Assembly (NCBI GenBank): GCA_002390225.1
Contig: DGOW01000030.1
Coordinates: 1-35,422 of the forward strand
Source of the DNA: Gemmatimonadales bacterium UBA4456
Lineage (GTDB): Bacteria > Gemmatimonadota > Gemmatimonadetes > Longimicrobiales > Gaopeijiaceae
Direction: 5' to 3'
Length of the DNA stretch: 35,422 bases
Under the pieces are notes generated by a model that worked only from the letters and a program-made list of their open reading frames with translations, searched no databases and was not told the origin of the DNA. The first letter of the stretch is position 1, and the number at the start of each line of letters is the position of its first letter. Shown here one piece after another: positions 7,974-15,891 of the stretch. Made by a program: the position numbers and the translations under genes.

Positions 7974-8491
7974 AGCTGACGCTGGAGGAGCTGGCGATCG
8001 CCGAGGCCGCACGTGCGGAGCTTCTTGAAACTCCTTTGCCTCCTGCGATGGGTCAGCTCGGTTGCCTTGCCGCGATTGCGGGGGTCGTTGTCCTGGTGGT
8101 TTGGCTTCCGGTTGTCGATGCGCTGCCGGCGCTGTCTTTCTTCACACCCTTCGTGATGCTCTTCGCCGTCCTGGGCGCAGTCGGTGGGCCCGTCTTCCTC
8201 ATGTTCGGCGGCCAGTCGGGTCGGAACGCCGGGAGAGCGGCCATCGAGGCGTCATTGCGGGTGTTCGAGGACGCGAATGCGGATCGTGACGAACTGCTTC
8301 GCGCAGCAGCGGTGCTGCTCGAGCGGGCCTACATATCTCGGGGACCGTCGACCGAGTTGATCATAGACCTGGCCGAAGCCCGGGATCGGGTTGGTGAGGG
8401 TTTGGGGTTGGTGCTGGAGGTTGAGCGCCATTTTGCCGAGCGATTCGGGAGTTGGCCCGTGTTCGACTCATCGGAGGACGCACATGAGTGA
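7970..8491 (+). CDS. Small membrane protein, unknown function
   Basis: A 173-aa protein starting at the ATG that overlaps the amidohydrolase stop as ATGA; an in-frame upstream TTG at 7940 is less likely. It has a charged amphipathic N-terminus (LTLEELAIAEAARAELLE), two predicted membrane helices (about 29-50 and 57-80), a short GGQSGRN linker and a C-terminal helical domain of about 80 residues rich in Ala, Glu and Arg (RAAAVLLERAYISRG, GEGLGLVLEVERHF). I do not recognise the family. Coupling to the exported amidohydrolase suggests co-expression, not necessarily a shared pathway. Confidence 0.7.
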   Translation: MKLTLEELAIAEAARAELLETPLPPAMGQLGCLAAIAGVVVLVVWLPVVDALPALSFFTPFVMLFAVLGAVGGPVFLMFGGQSGRNAGRAAIEASLRVFEDANADRDELLRAAAVLLERAYISRGPSTELIIDLAEARDRVGEGLGLVLEVERHFAERFGSWPVFDSSEDAHE

Positions 8492-8679
8492 TCAGACATC
8501 CTATCCGATCTGTTGTTGCTGATGCGATACAGATTGATGCCGGTGAGGTGACCTTGGCTTTCGGGTGGCAATCGACTGTAATCGTCTACTGAGCAGGACT
8601 TTGCGGCGTTCGCGCCCTGCGTATGAGAGGCGAGTGAGGCTTGGCGCGATCATTGCTCTCGCGTCGGTGAGGACCATGG

Positions 8680-8847
8680 GTGGTGCGTGTCTTCGCGCCG
8701 TCCACGCTCACGCTGATGCGAACCAGCCCTCCAACGGGGGACGCAGTGAATCGCGCGCGGGTCGTCGCAACGGGCGTTGGCCGGACGCGGTGGGCCGTCA
8801 ACGTGGCGCGGGAGGAGACTCTCGCGCTCCGAACGATTCAACTTTAG
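8680..8847 (+). CDS. Possible 55-aa small protein, GTG start
   Basis: The open frame runs from tandem GTG codons (8680 and 8683) to a TAG at 8845-8847, with GAGG at 8669-8672 giving a good 7-nt spacing. It begins VVRVFAPSTLTL and ends TLALRTIQL. The third codon positions are G/C-rich, as in the neighbouring genes. It resembles nothing I know. Against it: short length, GTG start, and a GC-rich background that makes open frames of this size common. Confidence 0.22.
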   Translation: MVRVFAPSTLTLMRTSPPTGDAVNRARVVATGVGRTRWAVNVAREETLALRTIQL

Positions 8848-8864
8848 ATACCTCATGTGTATCT
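8846..8864. promoter_or_regulatory. Operator-like palindrome upstream of the 204-aa membrane protein
   Basis: AGATAC-CTCATGT-GTATCT is a perfect 6-bp inverted repeat with a 7-bp spacer. It lies 32 bp before the ATG at 8897, in a stretch noticeably more AT-rich than its surroundings. Position and symmetry suit a repressor or activator dimer site. No U tract follows, so it is not a typical terminator. Confidence 0.35.
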
Positions 8865-8896
8865 GTCGCCCTGTAACAATTGAAACCCGGCCCGAT

Positions 8897-9511
8897 ATGA
8901 ACTCCGATGACGTGTCACCATGGCTGATCCGGGGGATCTACCTTTTCGGTATCGCACTGATCTTGCACGCGGCGATCGATTTGTCGTTGACGGTGTGGCC
9001 GGTTCGGGTCACGGAAATGGTATGGCGATACGGGTTCCTGGGCCTCGGTGCCGGGTACCTTCAGACGCCGACGCTCGGACTCCTCCTCATAGCGGCAACG
9101 GCGCTCTGGCAGGGTGACCTGGGCCTCGCACGTGGAGTCGGTAGGGCACTCATGGTCAGCTCGGTCGTGCTCTTGCTCGCCGTTGCGCTCTTCATGCTCG
9201 ACGTGGTTCAGGTCCGCCAACTACAGGTAGCCGAGGCTCAGACTGGGGTGCTCTATGGAGGCCTTTTGCAGGCGGTGAAGTATGTACTGGCCTCCATCAT
9301 CTTGGCAGCGACGGGGCTCGGACTCATCCAGAGCGTGAAGACTGCGCGCAGCCAAGTTTCCCTTGCTCCGGCGCGTGTCCCCCTCATCGGATCTGCCGCC
9401 GCGCCGTCCATGGAGAAGGAGCGTCCCCAGGCGAAAAATGGGGAAGACCACGCGGAATACGTGGCGGAACACGACGCTGTGCACGACGAGGAAGACGATA
9501 AGAACGACTAG
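8897..9511 (+). CDS. Four-helix membrane protein with acidic C-terminal tail
   Basis: A 204-aa protein. The ATG at 8897 is preferred over an upstream in-frame codon because the membrane domain starts right after it. Predicted helices lie at about 10-30, 46-71, 84-104 and 121-146. The tail from about 171 is hydrophilic and ends in a His/Asp/Glu-rich run (EHDAVHDEEDDKND) that could bind divalent metal. The family is not recognised; the helix layout resembles small DoxX/DUF-type membrane proteins, without a motif to decide. An operator-like palindrome precedes it and a strong terminator follows. Confidence 0.65.
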   Translation: MNSDDVSPWLIRGIYLFGIALILHAAIDLSLTVWPVRVTEMVWRYGFLGLGAGYLQTPTLGLLLIAATALWQGDLGLARGVGRALMVSSVVLLLAVALFMLDVVQVRQLQVAEAQTGVLYGGLLQAVKYVLASIILAATGLGLIQSVKTARSQVSLAPARVPLIGSAAAPSMEKERPQAKNGEDHAEYVAEHDAVHDEEDDKND

Positions 9512-9569
9512 CTGCACATGGTGCAGACGCGCTGCGGGGCGGGCCATCGTGACAAGACGGCCCGCCCCG
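9512..9569 (+). terminator. Rho-independent terminator (with a small preceding hairpin)
   Basis: An 11-bp perfect stem, CGGGGCGGGCC (9535-9545) with GGCCCGCCCCG (9559-9569), has a 13-nt loop and is followed by TTTGCGTTT. A smaller hairpin, CTGCAC-ATG-GTGCAG (9512-9526), begins immediately after the stop codon. It sits between two convergent genes. The T-rich flank is on the plus-strand side only, so it mainly terminates the plus-strand transcript. Confidence 0.85.
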
Positions 9570-9628
9570 TTTGCGTTTGGCTCGACGTGCCTCTTCGTGC
9601 GTGAAGAGGAGGTCGCTTCGGGCTGAAT

Positions 9629-11230
9629 CTAGAAGATCGGCCCTCTCAGATAGGTGTCAGATCGAGCCCACGCCTCCCGGAACTCGGCATTCACCTGGTC
9701 CGCTTCGACGTTTTTGCCCTGAGCGCGCAGTGCCTGCTCGAGGCCGTACAGCGACCAACCGTTGTGAGGGTGCTTTTCGAGCTCGTGCTGGAACGCGTTC
9801 TCCGCATCTTCGTACCGCCCAGCCTCGTTGAGGGCATCACCCAGCCAGGTATAGACGGAGAAAGGCAGGGGTTCCGGCTCGTCGTAACGCAGTCCGTCTT
9901 CGATCTCACCCCCGGCACGTAGCACGTCGATCGCCTGCTCGAGTTCACCGTTTGCGCGCAGGATCTCACCCTCGAGAATCGCACCGACGACACCAAGTAG
10001 CTGAGTGGCTGAATGCCCGCGGAAGTTGTCGTTCGGATCTTCTTCGATCGCAGTCTCGATGAGGTGGAGATACCAGCGTGCTGTGCCCTCGTCGCCCATG
10101 CGGAGGTGCGCGTAGCCTTTGCCGAAGTCATAGAGCCCGCGGAAGACGGTGCCATCGGGCGCTTCTCGGAGATCGATGATGTCGTCGAAGCGACCGAAGC
10201 GAACCATGGTCAAGGCTTCGTAGAACGTGGCGCCGTCCATGAGATCGGCGTAATCCCGTCCCGCCTGGATCGCGACTGCGCCCTGCCCATCGTTGGACGC
10301 GGCGAACAGCAGCATGTGGAGATTGTGCGAAGGATAGATCGCGAAACCCTCACCGTGAGCAGCTTTCAGGTCCGAGTGCCACGCATCGGTATTCGCCCGA
10401 ACTGCATCGCCCCATCGACCGATTCGGTTGTACGTGTGCGAGGGCATGTGCTGAATGTGACTGGCACCTGGGATCGACTGTCCGAGATAGTCTGCGCATT
10501 CCTCAGCCAGGCCGGGTTCCTGGGTGGGCTCGGTGGCGTGGATGTACAGGTGGCACGCGCCCGGATGTGTGATGTCCTGGTCCAGCACCGACTCGAGTAC
10601 ACGGTGGATCTCCTGTACCTCCGGATTGGTGACATCCCACGTGCCTCGGCGTGGCTGAAGCAGCATGAGGGACTCGCCGGCGAGGAAGCCGATGTCCAGG
10701 TCGCCAGGGTGCTCCTCATAGAGATCGTTGATGACCTCTGCCCAGGTCTCATCGAGTGAGCGTCGCTTGTCCGCGTCATGTTCCTGCTCATACCGAACAG
10801 CCATCGCCTCGATCATCGCGCGCTCGACATCCGACGCATGGCCACTCGACAGCTCGAGCGCCTTCTGGATTGCGACATACGCGCGAGGCGCGTCGGGCGA
10901 CGTCATGGGGCCATTCAGATACGAACCCCACGCCCAAGCCTCGCCGAAGTAACACATGGCGCAATCGGCATCGAGTTTCCACGCCTCCCGGAAGGACCGA
11001 GCCGCGAGGTTCGGGTCGAAGGCGTACATCAACTGGATGCCCTGATCGAAGTACATCTGCGCTTCGTGCGAGGACGTCGTGATCGCACGGGCGAACGGCC
11101 CCAGGCCTCGACCGTCGTGATGCATCGGCATCGGATCGTCGAAGTCCGGTGGGAGATCAACGTCCTGAGCCTCGAGCTGAGGGGCGATTAAGGTACTTGC
11201 GAGGAGCGCGGCGGCGAGATATCGGCGCAT
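9629..11230 (-). CDS. Exported TPR-like repeat protein
   Basis: A 533-aa protein with a signal peptide (MRRYLAAALLASTLIAPQLEAQ). The start at 11230 is chosen for this signal and a GGAGA 8 nt upstream; an ORF extension to 11296 is not signal-like. The body consists of helical pairs typical of tetratricopeptide repeats (AARSFREAWKLDADCAMCYFGEAWAWG, with a last pair near YEDAENAFQHELEKHPHNGWSLYGLEQAL). It also has conserved-looking His clusters: CHLYIHATEPT and HIQHMPSHTYNRIGRW. Periplasmic TPR proteins usually act as protein-binding scaffolds; the His motifs hint at metal binding, which is inference. It is transcribed toward the terminator region and divergent from the sulfite dehydrogenase-like gene. 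Confidence 0.8.
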   Translation of the reverse strand: MRRYLAAALLASTLIAPQLEAQDVDLPPDFDDPMPMHHDGRGLGPFARAITTSSHEAQMYFDQGIQLMYAFDPNLAARSFREAWKLDADCAMCYFGEAWAWGSYLNGPMTSPDAPRAYVAIQKALELSSGHASDVERAMIEAMAVRYEQEHDADKRRSLDETWAEVINDLYEEHPGDLDIGFLAGESLMLLQPRRGTWDVTNPEVQEIHRVLESVLDQDITHPGACHLYIHATEPTQEPGLAEECADYLGQSIPGASHIQHMPSHTYNRIGRWGDAVRANTDAWHSDLKAAHGEGFAIYPSHNLHMLLFAASNDGQGAVAIQAGRDYADLMDGATFYEALTMVRFGRFDDIIDLREAPDGTVFRGLYDFGKGYAHLRMGDEGTARWYLHLIETAIEEDPNDNFRGHSATQLLGVVGAILEGEILRANGELEQAIDVLRAGGEIEDGLRYDEPEPLPFSVYTWLGDALNEAGRYEDAENAFQHELEKHPHNGWSLYGLEQALRAQGKNVEADQVNAEFREAWARSDTYLRGPIF

Positions 11231-11233
11231 AGT

Positions 11234-11272
11234 CAGATTCTCCGGGGCGGTGGACTCAGGCATGTGAATCTG
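11234..11272. promoter_or_regulatory. Inverted repeat in divergent intergenic region
   Basis: CAGATTC (11234-11240) and GAATCTG (11266-11272) form a perfect 7-bp inverted repeat separated by 25 bp. They lie just upstream of the TPR-like gene in its 204-bp divergent region with the molybdoenzyme gene. The arms could be a spaced operator or chance. The rest of this gap shows no clear promoter hexamers. Confidence 0.22.
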
Positions 11273-11434
11273 TTTCGTGCGGGAGCCTCCGTCCACTTTC
11301 GCAGATCGTCGCCGACGTGTGACGGCCTCGGTCCGTCGCGTAGCGCTATCGTTGCGCGGGGCCCTCTGGCCGATCAGGCTCGAGCACCTCAGGTTGATCT
11401 CGCCGCTCGTGACCCGACCGAGGAGACCGACCCG

Positions 11435-12691
11435 ATGCCCCGTGACGGACGTACCAAACTCTCACGTCGCGCCTGGATCACGACGACCTCCGGCGTCATC
11501 GCTGCAGGCCTCGTGAAGACGCAGACGGATGCGATCAAGCTCGTGGCTCAGGAGGCTCCCTCCGACCCGACCAGGGTGCCGGGTAAACTGGTCTCCGAAC
11601 TCGGTGGTCGGGCCCCTGCCGAAGAGCCCAAACGACTCGTTCGGGCTCAGACCCTCTCGTCGTCCTCTCGGACGCCGCTGGCCGATCTCATGGGAACGAT
11701 CACGCCGGCTGATCTTCACTTCGAACGACATCACGCTGGCGTTCCGGACATCCGGCTCGAGGATCACGAGCTCCTCGTGCATGGCATGGTGGAGCGTCCG
11801 ATGGTCTTCCGGATGTCGGATCTGATGCGGTATCCCCAGGTGTCCCGGATCCAGTTCCTCGAGTGCTCAGGCAACGGCGGCGGCGTCTACAATCGCGATC
11901 GGATGCCGACCGAAGTGACGGTGCAGGCGCTGGACGGTCTACTGAGTACGAGCGAATGGACCGGCGTCGCGGTGTCGACGATCCTTCGGGAAGTCGGGGT
12001 ACGGCGAGGCGCGAGCTGGATTCTTGCCGAAGGCAGCGACGCGGCCGTGATGTCGCGTAGCATCCCTCTCGACAAGGTGATGGAAGACTCGATGCTGGCG
12101 TACGGTCAGAATGGTGAGCGGATTCGTCCGGAGCAGGGGTATCCGCTGCGCCTCTTCAACCCGGGTTACGAGGGCAACACGTCGGTGAAGTGGCTGCGAC
12201 GGATCGAGGTCACCGATCAACCCACGCACACCCGCGACGAGACCTCGAAGTACACGGACCCGCTCGGAGACGGCAAGGTTCGCCAGTTCAGCCTGGCGAT
12301 GGACGCCAAGTCGGTGATCACGTTCCCGTCGTATCCTTACGCCCTGCCAGAGACAGGCTGGTGGGAAATCCGTGGACTCGCGTGGTCCGGGCGCGGACGA
12401 ATCACGAAGGTTGAGGTCAGCACCGACGGTGGACGTACCTGGGTCGATGCGGCCTTGCAGGGACCGATCCTGGAGAAGTCGACGGTCCGCTTTCGTCACC
12501 TGTTCGACTGGAACGGCCGTGACACGGTCATCCTCAGCCGGGCCACGGACGAGACGGGGTACGTGCAGCCGACAGTCGAGCAGCTCTGGGACGCGCGCGG
12601 CACCCGAACGTCGTACCACCAGAACCACCAGCGCGCTTGGAAGATCGCGCGCACGGGTGAGGTTACCTTCGGTTTGGGAGAGTTGGTATGA
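11435..12691 (+). CDS. SoxC/sulfite dehydrogenase-like molybdopterin oxidoreductase
   Basis: A 418-aa protein of the sulfite oxidase fold. The start at 11435 has AGGAGA 8 nt upstream and gives a Tat-type N-terminus (SRRAWITTTSG, arginines at 11-12) as needed to export a folded Mo enzyme. The Mo-cofactor domain carries the cysteine ligand in FLECSGNGGG (C144) and the RHHAG cluster near 98. The C-terminal part (about 280-400) is the dimerisation domain (KVEVSTDGGRTW). SoxC-type proteins oxidise sulfur at the sulfane or sulfite level with a partner cytochrome, and the next gene, overlapping by ATGA, encodes one. No soxAXYZB is visible, so stand-alone sulfite oxidation is the safer reading. Confidence 0.88.
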   Translation: MPRDGRTKLSRRAWITTTSGVIAAGLVKTQTDAIKLVAQEAPSDPTRVPGKLVSELGGRAPAEEPKRLVRAQTLSSSSRTPLADLMGTITPADLHFERHHAGVPDIRLEDHELLVHGMVERPMVFRMSDLMRYPQVSRIQFLECSGNGGGVYNRDRMPTEVTVQALDGLLSTSEWTGVAVSTILREVGVRRGASWILAEGSDAAVMSRSIPLDKVMEDSMLAYGQNGERIRPEQGYPLRLFNPGYEGNTSVKWLRRIEVTDQPTHTRDETSKYTDPLGDGKVRQFSLAMDAKSVITFPSYPYALPETGWWEIRGLAWSGRGRITKVEVSTDGGRTWVDAALQGPILEKSTVRFRHLFDWNGRDTVILSRATDETGYVQPTVEQLWDARGTRTSYHQNHQRAWKIARTGEVTFGLGELV

Positions 12692-13371
12692 GGCGTGCTC
12701 AGACAGGTGGCCGGGTACCGTTGCGAGGAGCGGCCGAAGGTGGGCTGCCCGGGATGGTCCGGGGCGCTTTCCTTCTCGTAGTCGCGACGGCGCTCGTTGC
12801 GTGCTCCGATTCCGGTCAGACGGCGGACCGCGCCCCGATCGTGTCTGGCGACGTCGCCATGGCCGGCACGTTGGAAGGCATCCCGGCCCACGCGCCGGCG
12901 CGTTTCGACTTCGGGACTGAAGCGTCGGCCGCCAGGGTGGCGATATGGGACATCGACGTTCGCCCGGACGGCGAAGGGCTTCCCGAGGGTAGCGGTTCCG
13001 TGGCGCAGGGACGGGATGTCTACAACGTGCATTGTGTAGCGTGCCATGGCCCTACTGGAACGGAAGGTCCGAACGACCGTCTGGTGGATAGCGAGCAGTG
13101 GGACGATGTCCCGAGCACGCGCACCGTAGGCAACTACTGGCCGCACGCCACGACGCTCTATGACTACATCCGAAAGGCGATGCCCCAGCTCACGCCGGGT
13201 ATCCTGTCTGAGGATCAGGTCTATGCCGTGATCGCCTACATCCTGTGGATGAACGAGATCATTCCGGAGGATTCGGTGCTGGATGCCCAAACTCTTGCTG
13301 CGGTCGTGATGCCAGCGCGCGATAAATTCGTGGTCGACGATCGTGTCGGTGGGGCGGGTCCGGTTCGCTGA
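12688..13371 (+). CDS. Lipoprotein cytochrome c, electron acceptor of the molybdoenzyme
   Basis: A 227-aa protein whose ATG overlaps the molybdoenzyme stop (ATGA). A hydrophobic segment ends in a lipobox, ATALVAC (C39), so it is probably a lipid-anchored periplasmic protein. One c-type heme motif, CVACH (116-120), lies in a SoxD-like cytochrome domain; GNYWPHATTLYDYIRKAMPQ and AYILWMNEIIP are typical of SoxD and related monohaem subunits. It most likely takes electrons from the upstream sulfite dehydrogenase-like subunit and passes them to the respiratory chain. An internal ATG at 12754 would shorten the signal, but the coupled ATG has a better ribosome site (GGGAGAG). Confidence 0.88.
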   Translation: MRRAQTGGRVPLRGAAEGGLPGMVRGAFLLVVATALVACSDSGQTADRAPIVSGDVAMAGTLEGIPAHAPARFDFGTEASAARVAIWDIDVRPDGEGLPEGSGSVAQGRDVYNVHCVACHGPTGTEGPNDRLVDSEQWDDVPSTRTVGNYWPHATTLYDYIRKAMPQLTPGILSEDQVYAVIAYILWMNEIIPEDSVLDAQTLAAVVMPARDKFVVDDRVGGAGPVR

Positions 13372-13378
13372 TGCCGCG

Positions 13379-13394
13379 CGGGCCTCACGGCCCG
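13379..13394. terminator. Weak hairpin between convergent genes
   Basis: CGGGCC-TCAC-GGCCCG is a 6-bp GC stem with a 4-nt loop, 8 bp after the cytochrome stop and 20 bp from the end of the convergent gene. It has no T tract, so it is at best a partial or Rho-assisted terminator. Confidence 0.35.
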
Positions 13395-13413
13395 TTCAGA
13401 GTCCTGCGGAGGC

Positions 13414-14598
13414 TCAGTCTCTGGGCTGCATGATCCGATCGAGGTCTTCGGCCATCTGAGATGCCATATAGTTGATCAGTACGGTTGCAGCCGGAGCCTG
13501 GTTCACGTTGCCGACCATGATCGAGTACTCGGTCTGATCCCCGCTCTCTCCGCCGACCGCCGTGAGCATGATCGGGTCACCGGCCCGGAGGCGCGCCACG
13601 TGCGCGGCTGCCAGAGGAATCGTCGCTTCGAGAGACTCGCCTGAGCCGGCGGCTGTAGTCCACAAGACGTCCGGGGCCGTGATCTCGCCGAAGTGCACGA
13701 CGTAGCGGGTTTCGGTCCCGAGTGGTTCGGGCAGAGCCGCCCGGAGCCCGAGAGCCGGAGCGACTGCCAGCTCTGGATGGTCGAATGTCAGTCCCAGGGA
13801 GTCGTTGATCGCCTCATATCCGGCGAGCTCCTCGGCCGACACGTCCTCTCTGTTCAAAAACAAGGGAGAGAAAGAAAGGGACATGGCCACATTCCCTACC
13901 CGCGCGTACCCAATAGTACGGCCACCGCCGAGTTGACCGTCCGCGTTGGGCTGGAGCGGACCTGGCACGGTCCACGGCCGACTTTCCTGGATCTCCCATA
14001 CGGACTCGCCAGTGTCGACAAAGCGGAAGTTCGCTGCCTCTCCCGCAGGGAGACCGGCCTGGTCGCATATGGGCCCGGAGGCGTCAGCGCAGGCGTCCTG
14101 TACTGCGCTCCGAACAAAAATCGCGCCGTCGCACGGGCCTGCGGACTGGATCAGACCTGAGTTGGCGGTCAGCACACTGTCGGCCTGTGTCTGGAGCGAG
14201 GTGAGTGCCTCCGCGACCAGACGCTTGATCGTCTCCCGGCCGGCCTGTCGTTCGGCTTGGAGCTGTTCGTCTTCGTTGGTCACGTACCGTTGCGCGAGGG
14301 CAGCATCGGTGGTGAACCAGTCGCGGACCATGACCTCCGTCTGATCCGCTGGGTCGAAGGGCTCGAGACCGCTCTGATCCTCGAGCGCTACGGCCTCCCC
14401 GATCTGACGAAGCCTTGCGCCGCGAGTGACGAGAGGCTCAAGCGTCTGGTCAAGCACGGCGATCCCCGCCAGGGTGCCGACGCACATGCGAGAGCGGTTG
14501 ACCTCGATTTCGACCAGGCGACTGGGAATCAGGTCGACTTGAGCGGCCGCAGATGCGGGAACGATTGTGATGAACGCAACGAGCGCCAGGATGCGCAC
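13414..14598 (-). CDS. Secreted protein of unknown function
   Basis: A 394-aa protein with a clean signal peptide (residues 1-20, ending ASAAAQ). After it come a segment with C39 (RSRMCVGTLAG), a helical stretch at about 95-145 rich in Gln, Glu and Ala, a cysteine-containing region (AGPCDGAIF, DACADASGPICDQ) that could form disulfides, and a beta-rich C-terminal half. I do not recognise the family. It is a single gene with about 230 bp upstream that should carry its promoter, and it is convergent with the sulfite dehydrogenase pair. Confidence 0.7.
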   Translation of the reverse strand: MRILALVAFITIVPASAAAQVDLIPSRLVEIEVNRSRMCVGTLAGIAVLDQTLEPLVTRGARLRQIGEAVALEDQSGLEPFDPADQTEVMVRDWFTTDAALAQRYVTNEDEQLQAERQAGRETIKRLVAEALTSLQTQADSVLTANSGLIQSAGPCDGAIFVRSAVQDACADASGPICDQAGLPAGEAANFRFVDTGESVWEIQESRPWTVPGPLQPNADGQLGGGRTIGYARVGNVAMSLSFSPLFLNREDVSAEELAGYEAINDSLGLTFDHPELAVAPALGLRAALPEPLGTETRYVVHFGEITAPDVLWTTAAGSGESLEATIPLAAAHVARLRAGDPIMLTAVGGESGDQTEYSIMVGNVNQAPAATVLINYMASQMAEDLDRIMQPRD

Positions 14599-14784
14599 GG
14601 GGGGCTGTCTCCGATGGGGTGTCGAGCTTGAACTTCGCGCACAGACTGCGGCCGTGCGTGCTTGTCTTACCAGTAGCGCAGGCCGGGGTTTCCCTCCGAC
14701 CCGGCCGACGCCTCAACCCGCTCGCCTCATGGCCGGACAGAACGTGCTGAGCCTTCAGTCACTGGGGAGCGGGTTCAGGCCTCG

Positions 14785-14803
14785 ATCCCTCTCGTACAGG
14801 GAT
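14785..14803. promoter_or_regulatory. Inverted repeat in the 14599-14829 gap
   Basis: ATCCCT-CTCGTAC-AGGGAT is a perfect 6-bp inverted repeat with a 7-bp spacer. It lies 27 bp downstream of the stop of the 353-aa gene and about 190 bp upstream of the next minus-strand start. It may be a transcript-end hairpin or an operator; there is no T run on the minus-strand side. Nothing else stands out in the gap. Confidence 0.25.
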
Positions 14804-14829
14804 TCGGCGCAGGCGTCAGGCTCTGCCCG

Positions 14830-15891
14830 TCAACCGCCCTCGATTCGCTCCTGCGAACGGGCCCCGCTGAGGACGTTCTCGAGGGCGTAGTTAGCCTCGT
14901 GGCATGCGTACTCGTACAACAGACCGTCCAGCCGATTGAAGGGCATTTCTCCCCGGATTGCGGTGGTCAGTATCTCGGGATCCTCGACGGTGAATTCGTA
15001 GTTGAGCTGATGATCCGAAGGCCGGGTAAACCGCTCGATCACACGCACGGATTCCGAGGGTGCGAATCGGGCTGCCGAGCCCGCGAAGATCCACTGGTCG
15101 AGACGGATGTTAGTGGTCTCGACGACCAGTGTGTCACCTGCCCAGTGCCCCCAGGAGTCGCCCATCCACGGCCTCAGGTGCGGCGGCAGACGCCGGGGCT
15201 GTCCCATCTGCACAATGCGCACGTCGTGCACCATCTCCGTCATGATCATGATCGCGTCAGGCGTCTGCACGATCGTGTAGTTGTTGTTGTAGAAATAATT
15301 CGGGAGCATCGGCGGGCCACCGTTCGACCCGAACGACATGATGCACCGCTCAGAGAGTGGGCGGTTCTCTGGATTGTCGTACGCACCGAATTGGCGTGTG
15401 AACGCCAGTCGTTCGCGCGCCTGGCGTTGCCCTTCTTCGGTGAGTGTCGGCCGCTGCCCGTCGGGGGGAAAGGTGATCAGTGATCCCCGCGGTTCGCCGT
15501 TGTACCAGGCGACGCGGTCACCGGCATCGATGAAGAAGTAGTTATAGCCACCGACCCCCCCGGCTGCTCCGGTCGAGCCGTCGCCTCCCACGGGAGGCGC
15601 TTCGCGGTCAGGGTCACTCGGTTGCGCCTCCGCTTCGATGAGACTCTGGCGGCGGCCTTCCATGGCCAGGACCTGATCGGGGTCCAGGACGAGGGGCCGA
15701 CCCTCGGCACGGAGGATCGGCGTCATCGTCGCGTTGCTCCAGTTGCCCTGGAAGTCTGGGGTCCCATCCGCAAGGCGTGGTATGGTCCAGCCCGGAGGGT
15801 GGACGGGAGGCGCCTGCGCTGTGAGCAGGTTCGGAAGCGAGATCGCCATAACGCCGCTGAGCGCGACAGCGATCCCGAAACGAGACCTCAT
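14830..15891 (-). CDS. Secreted conserved protein of the GDTLVVETTN family
   Basis: A 353-aa exported protein. The start at 15891 overlaps the upstream gene's stop as ATGA, and the signal peptide ends near LLTAQ. It has the layout of a large family of exported hypothetical proteins I associate with Acidobacteriota and Gemmatimonadota: an N-terminal RLADGTPDFQGNWSN, then WGHWAGDTLVVETTNI, RVIERFTR, YEFTVEDPE and a C-terminal LYEYACHEANYALENVLSGAR. The biochemical function is unknown. A Gly/Ala-rich linker (STGAAGGVGG) occurs near 100. Coupling to gamma-glutamyltransferase suggests co-expression in periplasmic peptide or glutathione use, which is inference. Confidence 0.78.
   Translation of the reverse strand: MRSRFGIAVALSGVMAISLPNLLTAQAPPVHPPGWTIPRLADGTPDFQGNWSNATMTPILRAEGRPLVLDPDQVLAMEGRRQSLIEAEAQPSDPDREAPPVGGDGSTGAAGGVGGYNYFFIDAGDRVAWYNGEPRGSLITFPPDGQRPTLTEEGQRQARERLAFTRQFGAYDNPENRPLSERCIMSFGSNGGPPMLPNYFYNNNYTIVQTPDAIMIMTEMVHDVRIVQMGQPRRLPPHLRPWMGDSWGHWAGDTLVVETTNIRLDQWIFAGSAARFAPSESVRVIERFTRPSDHQLNYEFTVEDPEILTTAIRGEMPFNRLDGLLYEYACHEANYALENVLSGARSQERIEGG

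Larger units (their letters stand above)
8492..8896 (+). other. Intergenic stretch of about 400 bp, no firm gene
   Basis: This gap lies between two co-directional membrane-protein genes. It holds a candidate 55-aa ORF (8680-8847), a palindrome (8846-8864) and, at its left edge, a 12-codon ORF (8484-8522, MSDQTSYPICCC then TGA) overlapping the upstream stop. I see no tRNA, no structured RNA I recognise and no convincing sigma-70 promoter. Longer open frames here have shadow-like composition. Confidence 0.5.

Noticed and set aside
8484..8522. Selenocysteine read-through of the TGA after the ICCC peptide
   Set aside because: The frame ends at another stop five codons later and no SECIS-like hairpin or selenoprotein homology is apparent.
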